From Budorcas taxicolor (taxonomy: Eukaryota; Chordata; Mammalia; Artiodactyla; Bovidae), in assembly GCF_023091745.1 (NCBI RefSeq), contig NC_068920.1, positions 150,317,622-150,381,621 of the forward strand: DNA of 64,000 nt. Direction: 5' to 3'. Position 1 is the first letter of the stretch. Each line of letters opens with the position of its first letter. Below the pieces are notes generated by a model. That model had not been told where the DNA came from. It worked only from the letters and a program-made list of their open reading frames with translations, and searched no databases. Both the position numbers and the translations under genes were made by a program. Positions 57,028 through 64,000 of the stretch are shown one piece after another.

Positions 57028-57038
57028 AGTCCCCATAT

Positions 57039-57357
57039 GGGGAACGCAAGTGACTGGGGGCCCTGGTGCAGGGGTGGATGACCTTCATGAAGAAATGGTC
57101 AAACGAGCCTCCTCTCCCCAGACAGACTCTCAGTGACAGGTGATCTCCTGGCTTTTGGAGCCCCTCCAGCAGTGACTGGCCACCGTCCAGATTCATCTTG
57201 AATTGCATGAATGAAGCAAATGCCAGGGAGCTGGCCTGTACCCACCAGAAGCAGGGAGTTGCAGTGGAGAGATTTAGACAGGGAGTTTATTTGGTTTAAT
57301 CTGGGCAGATTTAGCATTTTGCAACTTCCAAGCAATTTCATCTTTGGATCTGGTCCA
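57039..57357. other. Unique stretch
   Basis: Nothing recognised. Confidence 0.4.
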
Positions 57358-57555
57358 GACTTTGAAGTGAGACAGACCTTTTGCTCAAATTCCAGCTCTG
57401 CCTCTCACAAGCCAAGCAAGATAACGAATCTGTATGTCTCCACTTTTATATAAAATGAGAGCAAAAATATCTACTTTACAGGATTATTGCAGGGCTTAGA
57501 AATAAGTCTTGTAAAATTCTTGGCACAGAATCTGTGCTCAATAAGTTACAGACGT
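57358..57555 (+). mobile_element. MIR SINE, nearly complete
   Basis: 'gagacagaccttttgctcaa', 'attccagctctgcctctcac', 'tacaggattattgcagggct' and 'cttggcacagaatctgtgct' 'caataagtta' give almost the whole MIR in order. Confidence 0.9.
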
Positions 57556-57960
57556 CTCTATGCCTTTCAGACTTTTTTGGTTGGATGGCCCGTTATCCCT
57601 TTAATTTCATCAAGTCAAAATTAAAATTGTTTACTTTTTTCCCAAATGGATTTGTCCTCTGATTTCCCTTTTTCTAGCACTTTTTCCACGATTTTTCTAG
57701 TGCTTTTTCACGATGTTTCCATCTTTCATTCTGAGTAAACTTGGCTTTTACTCTTCCGCATTTCAGCCCCTTCCATTTGGTAAGTTGCAAAGCCGTTCAT
57801 CAACAAACCGAACTGACGGCAGGTCACCAGGTCTCTTCTTTCCCCTACTCCCCTCCATGCTCTTGCTGAGTGACCACCTAGAACATTTCATGCACTCTGT
57901 GCATCAAGGCCCTCCGTGACTTCTGTGAGGACGTGAAAGGCCTTCACCTGATTTTCGGTA
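57556..57960. other. Unique stretch
   Basis: T-rich with repeated 'tttctagtgcttttt'-like phrases near 57670-57712. No gene recognised. Confidence 0.4.
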
Positions 57961-58221
57961 TTATTTTTCAGGCGCCATGCAGTAAGTGTGGCGTTTACAG
58001 AAGCACATGCCGTTGATGGATATCAGAGTGGAGCTCACAAATCTTTGTTGAGAAGCCGGATCAGGACAGGGTCCATCTGGAGGGTCATTAGCATAACAGT
58101 CAAGACAGAGGAGTGAGCGTGGAGTCTGGCATTTCCTCGAGGAGTCAGGCTCTGGAATAGGGCAACAGTGTGTAGGATGGTTGTGTTTCTTCTGCCCAGA
58201 ATCACATCTTTTCCTGGCCAT
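57961..58221 (-). CDS. Unrecognised 86-codon cysteine-rich open frame, doubtful
   Basis: A minus-strand frame from ATG at 58219-58221 to TAA at 57961 encodes a product with ten Cys, many Pro, a basic N-terminus ('MARKRCDSGQKK') and no signal peptide or membrane segment. The spacing fits no Kunitz, WAP, Ly6 or Kazal pattern I know. It abuts an LTR-like region at its 5' side and another frame is also fairly open, so chance or repeat origin is more likely than a gene. Listed only because its composition differs from its surroundings. Confidence 0.12.
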   Translation of the reverse strand: MARKRCDSGQKKHNHPTHCCPIPEPDSSRKCQTPRSLLCLDCYANDPPDGPCPDPASQQRFVSSTLISINGMCFCKRHTYCMAPEK

Positions 58222-58234
58222 AGACTCCTGGATT

Positions 58235-58645
58235 TCCCTTGGTCTCTATCACTCTTTCACTCTCAGATAGTAGCTCAGATAGATCTGTAGAGGGTGCCCC
58301 AGACCTGACCAATCAGGGAAGAAATTCCTCCCTGGGCATCCATGACTATTCAGTTCTGAACATGCACTCCAGGAAGTATCAGACCTAAGGAACTCCAAGA
58401 CTCATGTGGTGCTCCATTAGAAAGATGTTCCATTTCTGCTTTTCCTGAACCTCAGAACATCTTACATCTTGCCTTTGCATAGAAACCAGGAGTGAAAGCC
58501 AACATAGAGAAAGAAAGGCTGAGAGATGAACACAGGCAGAACTCTGACAATTCCAATCAGCTGCTGGATCAAAGACACTCCAAGATACACCTCCTGCTTT
58601 GCCTAAGCCAGCAATTTGGGTTTTCTGTCATGATTCCAAAATTCC
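58235..58645 (+). mobile_element. Possible ERVL/MaLR-type LTR, non-coding
   Basis: 'cagacctgaccaatcaggga' early, then 'atacacctcctgctttgcct' and a terminal 'ttgggttttctgtcatgatt', 'ccttaactgacac' follow the layout of old mammalian LTRs whose ends read 'tttgggttttctgtcacttg ... taactgatac'. No coding sequence. Family not assigned. Confidence 0.5.
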
Positions 58646-59539
58646 TTAACTGACACATCAAGAAGCTATGGAAGTTTTGATGATGACATTAACGTGTAGG
58701 AAATTTTTCTGTATCGTATCTGTATGCCATTGAGAGAAAAACTGTACTGTTTTCCGAATACAGTAGGCAGGTTTACTCGTGCACTGCATCAGACTTGCCC
58801 TAGAGCAGTTACCGGCTTGCATGGCGACAGTCCTTGGGCAGAGAGGGTCACTCACTGAGTCAGGAACAAACAGCCTCTGTGCAACATCGCCTCTAGTCTT
58901 TGACCATTGCTGCTGTCTCCACCTGCACTGCCTCTCCATTTCCCTTCAAAATCAACCAACCTTGTCGAGTTCAAGTTCATTACTTCTTTTATAAGTTTGG
59001 TGGAGTGTCATCTTTTGATAATATATGAAGTCTATGAACTTCCTGATGACCTCCTCTGAATTACCAGAACATTTATTCTTTATTCATTTCTCTGTAAGAC
59101 CACGTTTCTACATGTGGTTTAGGTGATGTTACTTCACCACTGTAAGTGACTGGTCTCAGATTTCAGGCTCTTTCAAAGCACAGTCTGTATGTAATCTTTT
59201 GGGGTGGATGAGAGGAAATGCTCCATCAAAGAAGCCCAGTGCTCTTCTAGAGTGGCTGGATGAGAATGTTCGTTCAAAGGTGCACCTTGTTCCAATATCA
59301 AAGAATTGTGCAATCATTTATAATTTTGTGAGCTATAGTCATAGAAGCTTCTTTGCTATTAGGGAATGTTTTGTGAAGCTCTCATATTCTACCAGCGTAT
59401 TGAGAGTTGTGCCCATAGTAATTATATTTTCCCACCTGTCTCTCTCTCTTTCTGTCCCTGTCTCAGTACTCACACATACAAACACACACAGAGTTGATTA
59501 TTAGATGCAGAGCTTTTTCTCTGTTTTAGGGTTTATTAC
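58646..59539. other. Unique stretch, nothing recognised
   Basis: Non-repetitive. Short frames at 58658-58994 and 59199-59504 have no domain. Confidence 0.4.
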
Positions 59540-59548
59540 AATCATTTC

Positions 59549-59870
59549 TTGGTGGGCTTCCCTGATAGCTCAGTTGGTAAAGGATTCGCCTGCAATGCAG
59601 GAGATCCCAGTTTGATTCCTGAGTCAGGAAGATCCACTGGAGAAGGGATAGGCTACCCACTCCAGTATTCTTGGGCTTCCCTTGTGGCTCAGCTGATAAA
59701 GAATTCACCTACAATGTGTGAGACCTGGGTTCGATTCTTGGGTTGGGAGGACCCACTGGAAAAGGGAAAAGCTCTACTCACTCCAGTATACTGGGCTAGA
59801 GAATTCCATAGACTGTATGGTTCATTGGGTCTCAAAGAGTCGGACATGACTGAGCAACTTTCACTTTCAT
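59549..59870 (+). mobile_element. Compound Bov-tA dimer with single target duplication
   Basis: A first head and partial body ('gggcttccctgatagctcag' to 'cactccagtattctt') are joined at 59670-59672 to a second complete unit ('gggcttcccttgtggctcag' to 'ggacatgactgagcaacttt'). Exact aatcatttc copies at 59540-59548 and 59871-59879 bracket the whole dimer, so it inserted as one unit. The second head keeps a good B box ('gggttcgattc'). Confidence 0.93.
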
Positions 59871-59879
59871 AATCATTTC

Positions 59880-60629
59880 CTGAAGGCTTTGAGGAGTCAA
59901 CAGATTATTCATCAAAATACTCAAGTCCAGGTGATTATGTTTAGTTCACCTGGGCATTTTTGGACACCCATTCTCATGATTGAAATACCACAATGCATGC
60001 ATATAAGACAGGCATCTCTTATGTTTGTATAATAGGATTACGTATGAATGAACACTCCATGATGTGCTATAAAGAGTGCTATGACTTTCAAATACTCTAC
60101 TAACTGAATGTGCTTGAGAGCCCCTAAGCTGGACTGAATACACTCGATCTTCACAGTGGAGATATGATGAGGTCACGATGAGTTTATGCAATGATCCACG
60201 GGCAAAAGAATTTTAATGTGAAATGTGAATAGTTAAAAAGCAATTACTTGGGATTGTGTAATTCAAATCCATTATCTTATGGACTAATCCATTATGCAGC
60301 TTCTCTGCTCTTGCCTTCTTATCTCAGCAAACTTAGTTTCTGTAGTTATAGTGATTGAAGGCCCAAACCATGATGGTTTGAGGCTGAGCTTGTTAAAAGG
60401 GTATCTTAGCCATTGTTTCGTGAGAAATACTTCTCCTGGGCCATAGAGTAATCCTAGCAGAAAACCATCTGTTCTGAACATCTTCCCGTTATCTGTTTAG
60501 TTTTGACAGGTATCTGTATTAGTGAACTTAGAGGTGCTGAATTTCCCTCAGGTTTTTAAAGCACGAAGAAAATATCATTTCCTTTTTTCAGACGTCTGCT
60601 ATAGACAATATTTGTGAGCCCTCAAAATT
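59880..60629. other. Unique stretch, nothing recognised
   Basis: Non-repetitive. The 65-codon minus frame at 60284-60481 has no domain I recognise. Confidence 0.4.
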
Positions 60630-60905
60630 CGTCTGTTAAAACCTAACCACCAAGGTGGTGGTGTTAGGAGGTGGGGGCTCTGGAAGGTGATGGGATGATG
60701 GGGATAGAGCTCTTACGTGGGATCAGTGCCCTTCCAGAGACCCTGGCCTCTTCGTGCTGTGTGTGTTACAGCGAGAAGAAGGCTGCCATGAACTGGAAAG
60801 CGGCCTCTCATCACTGTCAGCACCCAGATCTTGGACTTCCCAGCCTCCAGCACTTTGAGAAATAAATGTTTGCTGTTTGAGCCACCCAATCCATAGTACT
60901 TTTGT
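60630..60905 (+). mobile_element. MLT1-type MaLR LTR
   Basis: 'aaaacctaaccaccaaggtg', 'gttaggaggtgggggctctg', 'gggatcagtgcccttccaga', 'cttggacttcccagcctcca', 'ctttgagaaataaatgtttg' and 'ttgagccacccaatccatag' give the LTR in order, including its poly(A) signal region. Non-coding, inactive. Confidence 0.85.
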
Positions 60906-60945
60906 TATGGACTGAGACATATGCTTATAACTCTTTGGTGCAAAC

Positions 60946-61163
60946 GTGTGTGTGTGTGTGTGATGGAATCAGGTGTGTGTGTGATGGAATCAGTTATGTG
61001 TGTGTATGATAGAATCAAGTATGTGTGTGTGTATGTGTGTGTGTGTGATGGAATCAGGTATGTGTGTGTGTGAGAGAGAGATGGAATCAGGTATGTCTGT
61101 GTATGTGTGACACGGAATCAAGTATGTGTGAGTATGTGAGAGAGAGAGAGACAGAATCAAGTG
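60946..61163. repeat. GT/GGAATCAG composite minisatellite
   Basis: About seven repeats of 20-40 bp, each a (tg)n stretch followed by a 'gatggaatcagg' or 'agaatcaag' core (cores near 60962, 60983, 61010, 61048, 61081, 61112 and 61152). Two units also carry (ga)n expansions. Variable unit length suggests slippage inside a tandem array. Confidence 0.92.
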
Positions 61164-61759
61164 TGCTCAGAGTGTCTTGCAGAGAATAGAACCTCTCCTG
61201 GCATGACCATGGCTGAGGATGAGCCGAGGTTGGGCTTGCTGGGTTTCCCCAAAGAAAAGATGAAGCTCAAGCCCTAGAGGGACCCAGTTGCTCCTCAAAG
61301 CCTATGTGCACAGGAAGTTGAAGGAACTTTCTTGGATCAGGACTGAAGCAGAGTGGCTGCCGTGGAGGATTTATTTTTCCCTCAAGGCACGCCTCATTCT
61401 GAGCCCTGGGGCATCTGTGTGTGCAAACCAAACTTGGGAAATTCGGAGTTGCGTCTTGAGCGATTGTGCCTTGTTTTCTTCTTACAGTCAGTAGACATTC
61501 TGAACATAAAAATGTGTGGTCATGTTGTTCCAGTAACAATGAGTTAATCTCAGGTTTTTAAGGCAGAATCTAATCACCCGCGAGTCTGGAAGAGTCTTCT
61601 GCTTTCCTATAGCAACCCAGCACTAAGAAGCACCAGTGAGGAAAAGAATCATCCTTCATCACTAATTGTTCGTTCATTCATTCAACTAACATTCTCAAGA
61701 ACCCATTCAGTTAACAGTTTTTAAACTGGAGGTCACAGTCAGGCAAACAAGAAGACAAC
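61164..61759. other. Unique stretch, nothing firm
   Basis: 'gttcgttcattcattcaact' at 61668-61687 may be a relic of an L2/MIR end. Otherwise unique. Confidence 0.35.
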
Positions 61760-61771
61760 TTCACCCAATAT

Positions 61772-61966
61772 GCGTGCATGTTCAGTCGCGTTCGCAAGGA
61801 ATCTAGCCAGCCAGGCTCCTCCGTCCATGGGATTTTCCAGGCAAGAACACTGGAGTGGTCTGCCATTTCCTCCTCCAGGGGATCTTCTTGACCCAGAGAT
61901 AAAGACTGTGTCTCCTGCGTTGCCAGGGGGATTCTTTACCAACCGTTCCACCTGAGAAGCCCACAG
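61772..61966 (-). mobile_element. Bov-tA SINE with imperfect 12-bp target duplication
   Basis: Reverse complement from 'gcgtgcatgttcagtcgcgt' to 'ccacctgagaagcccac'. Flanks ttcacccaatat (61760-61771) and ttcacccagtat (61967-61978) differ at one base. Confidence 0.95.
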
Positions 61967-62239
61967 TTCACCCAGTATAGGAAGTTTTGTTCAGGACTGT
62001 GTTTCTTGTCTGCACCCCACAGACGTTAAGACAGATACCTGCAAAATCAATGGCTTTGTTTAATGAGTTTTGGGGAGGGGCTCTCTTGAGAGCATTTTAA
62101 TGATTTTCTTCTTAATGAAACAGATGTTAAGGATTCTTATCTCAGCCCAAACTTTTCTGCAGTTTTTGCTTTTTCATAGTGTGCGTCTGCTATCAGTTGT
62201 CTTTTAATATTCAGGAGAGCCCTTCTTTATTCTTTTCTA

Positions 62240-62640
62240 AAGTAATTTATTTTTAATTGAAGGATAATTGCTTTATAATATTGGTGTGATTTCCGTCATA
62301 CATCAGCATGAATTAGCCATAAGTGTACATGTGTCCCATCCCTGTTGAACTTCCCTCCCACCTCCCAGCCTTTCCCAGCCCACTAGGCTTGGCTCTGATG
62401 AACCTGTTTGCAGGGCAGCAATGGAGATACAGACGTAGAGAACCGACTTGTGGACACGGCTGGGGCAGGGGAGGAAGGAGAAGGTGGGACAAATGGATAG
62501 AGTGGCGTGGAAGCATATACACCCCCATATGTAAAGCAGATACCCTGTGGAAATTTGCTGTATGACTCAGGGAGCTCAAACTGGGGCTAGAAAGAGAAAA
62601 ACAAATATTGTATATTTACGCATATATATGGAATCTTTCT
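62240..62640. mobile_element. Rearranged artiodactyl L1 3' end
   Basis: 62240-62390 is the antisense L1 3' end ('taattgaaggataattgctt', 'atcagcatgaattagccata'). 62391-62588 is sense L1 3' UTR ('gatgaacctgtttgcagggc', 'gacttgtggacacggctggg', 'tatgactcagggagctcaaa'). 62589-62640 is sense sequence that should precede that block ('agaaagagaaaaacaaatat', 'cgcatatatatggaatct'). The order is therefore scrambled relative to a normal L1. Confidence 0.7.
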
Positions 62641-63131
62641 TTGTTTTACTGGGTGGTTTGCCTGTGGACATTCCTCATTGTATGCTTAAATGAATTCCAG
62701 CACAATATAAGGTCTGAACTGTTTTGTTTTTTTTTTCCCATTGTTTTTTTTTTTTTTTTTCCCATTCTATGGTTGGTCTTTATTAGTCCCTAAGCTGCGT
62801 CATTCATTTTAAGGTCACGAGTTAAAATAAAAGCAGAAACACTTTGGTCTGAAAGCACACAGAATGATCTCATGTAAAATTTTCAGCAAACTCCTTGTTG
62901 CCAGCTGCCTGAAACAGCAGGCCTGGAGCCCCCAGATAAAACTGTATTTTGAACTTGACATGTATTTTGTTTCCTCTAGAATCAGGTAGAAAGAAAAACA
63001 ATAGAGCAAAGCCCCTCTTGAATGCTTTACTTTTCCAAAGACTGCAGCACATATCTGCCTCCAGATTAAGTTGTTTATCTATAGCCTATTTGTGGAACTA
63101 AGCTACCGTAGTATTTAAATGTTAGCCACTG
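62641..63131. other. Unique stretch with two T runs
   Basis: T runs at 62727-62736 and 62745-62760 are separated and followed by the same 'cccatt', like a short tandem duplication. The rest (62780-63120) is unique. Confidence 0.4.
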
Positions 63132-63138
63132 TATGTTG

Positions 63139-63354
63139 GGGCTTCCCTGGTGGCTCAGATGGTAAAGAATCTGCCCTCAGTGCGAGAGATCCAGGTTTAG
63201 TCCCTGGGTCGGGAAGACCCCCTGGAGAAGGGAAAGGTTACCCACTCCAGTATTCTTGCCTGGAGAATCCCATGGACAGCGGAGCCTGGCAGGCTACAGT
63301 CCATGGGGTCACAAAGAATCAGACATGACTGAATGACTGGAGCACATATGAATA
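63139..63354 (+). mobile_element. Bov-tA SINE
   Basis: Head 'gggcttccctggtggctcag', then 'gatggtaaagaatctgccct', full body, and end 'cagacatgactgaatgactg'. tatgttg at 63132-63138 and 63355-63361 is the likely target duplication. One of the best preserved copies. Confidence 0.95.
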
Positions 63355-63361
63355 TATGTTG

Positions 63362-63964
63362 ACATCCAAGTAATTTAATTTTTTTACTCTTTACAGAACT
63401 GTGTATTTTATTGTGTTTTTTATACCAATAACTAAAATTAATAATAGCAATAATTCCTGTATTATTACCCAACATTTTTATTACAGGAAGAAATTAATAA
63501 AAGAGGAGCAGGTCTGGGGTGGCCATCATAAAAATGTTGGCAAGTGTGGAAGCTGGGGCTCCAAGCTGTGATCCCTCTCTGCAGGGTCCCTTCTCACTTG
63601 ACATCAGAGGGTGCCTTCTATAGGGGAGAGCCAAACTCTGCCTGATTTTCAAACAAGCCCAGTTATCCCCACACAAGACGGAAGTCCGGGCACTGACCTC
63701 TGTGTGGCTCCCTCTCAGCTTTGCTGGGGTCTCATGAGCTCCTGGCTGTGGAAACCTTTCTTCCTGGAGCCCCCAGGCTGCTGGTGTGGCTGGTTAGGTT
63801 CCTGTGTCCTTGGTTGCCCTTCACCATCTAGTCTACTCTGAACAACACCCAAGTCTGGATTTTGTTAAATACCCAATGCCTCTGCTCAGAGCCAGGGCAT
63901 CTGTGTTGAGATTACTCCATCAGTCTTTCCTCCTCCCATTCTCTGTTATCTGGCCTGATGCTTA
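63362..63964. other. Unique stretch, nothing recognised
   Basis: Non-repetitive. Frames at 63494-63841 have no domain. Confidence 0.4.
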
Positions 63965-63966
63965 GG

Positions 63967-64000
63967 GGCTTCCCTGGTGTCTCAGTTGGTAAAGACTCTG
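63967..64000 (+). mobile_element. Bov-tA SINE head, cut by window end
   Basis: 'gggcttccctggtgtctcag', then 'ttggtaaagactctg', is the tRNA-derived start of a Bov-tA. The body lies beyond the window. Confidence 0.9.

Noticed and set aside
63139..63200. tRNA gene, because of A- and B-box-like sequence
   Set aside because: These are heads of Bov-tA SINEs. The sequence continues into the Bov-A body and does not fold as a tRNA with an acceptor stem.
285..64000. CRISPR-like array from many similar short repeats
   Set aside because: The repeats are about 200-bp SINEs scattered in both orientations with target duplications; there is no regular spacing and the DNA is mammalian.

Overview
The window is ruminant nuclear DNA (cattle, sheep, goat or a close relative). 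It is dominated by lineage-specific mobile elements: RTE-type BovB LINEs, tRNA-headed Bov-tA/Bov-A SINEs, cetartiodactyl CHR-type SINEs and artiodactyl L1 3' ends. These sit on older mammal-wide layers (MIR, L2, L1M, Tigger1, MaLR-type LTRs). Between the repeats the DNA is AT-rich and non-repetitive, with a few GC-rich blocks (about 0.7-1.4, 13.2-14.1, 32.7-33.8 and 34.5-35.2 kb). I found no convincing host exon, protein-coding gene, RNA gene or CRISPR array. The sequence looks intergenic or deep-intronic. Family names come from recognising sequence phrases, not from a database search.

Layout. 0-11 kb: Bov-tA copies, one inside an L1 3' end with a 14-bp target duplication; an antisense L1 split by a SINE; a BovB 3' end. 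11-17 kb: MIR, an old LINE tail split by a BovB fragment, a GC-rich block with a G11-T-G8 run, and another BovB 3' end. 17.0-20.8 kb: a near full-length BovB with endonuclease and reverse transcriptase remnants in one frame, broken by four stops and by a second BovB inserted antisense inside the RT domain. 22-25 kb: a CHR SINE, then largely unique AT-rich DNA. 25.4-30.1 kb: a 1.8-kb BovB with an open 447-codon RT frame, two MIRs, and two more BovB 3' ends with clean target duplications. 30-36 kb: L1M ORF2 fragments and a Tigger1 5' end. 36-49 kb: MaLR LTR remnants, MIRs, SINEs including two stacked at one target site, a second G-quadruplex candidate and a perfect 19-bp hairpin. 49-57 kb: two more BovB copies, SINEs and MIRs. 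57-64 kb: MIR, LTR remnants, a composite SINE dimer, a GT/GGAATCAG minisatellite, a rearranged L1 3' end, and a SINE cut by the window edge.

Retrotransposition history is what connects the parts. BovB encodes endonuclease plus reverse transcriptase, and Bov-A/Bov-tA SINEs share sequence with BovB, so BovB copies are the presumed enzyme source. Nested insertions give a relative chronology: MIR, L1M and MaLR first, then BovB and Bov-tA, then BovB into BovB. I did not find an undescribed functional system. The best leads are structural: the nested BovB inverted repeat, two independent BovB insertions truncated at almost the same base, three copies of one 8-bp target around two SINEs, composite SINE dimers with a shared junction, and a rearranged L1 end.
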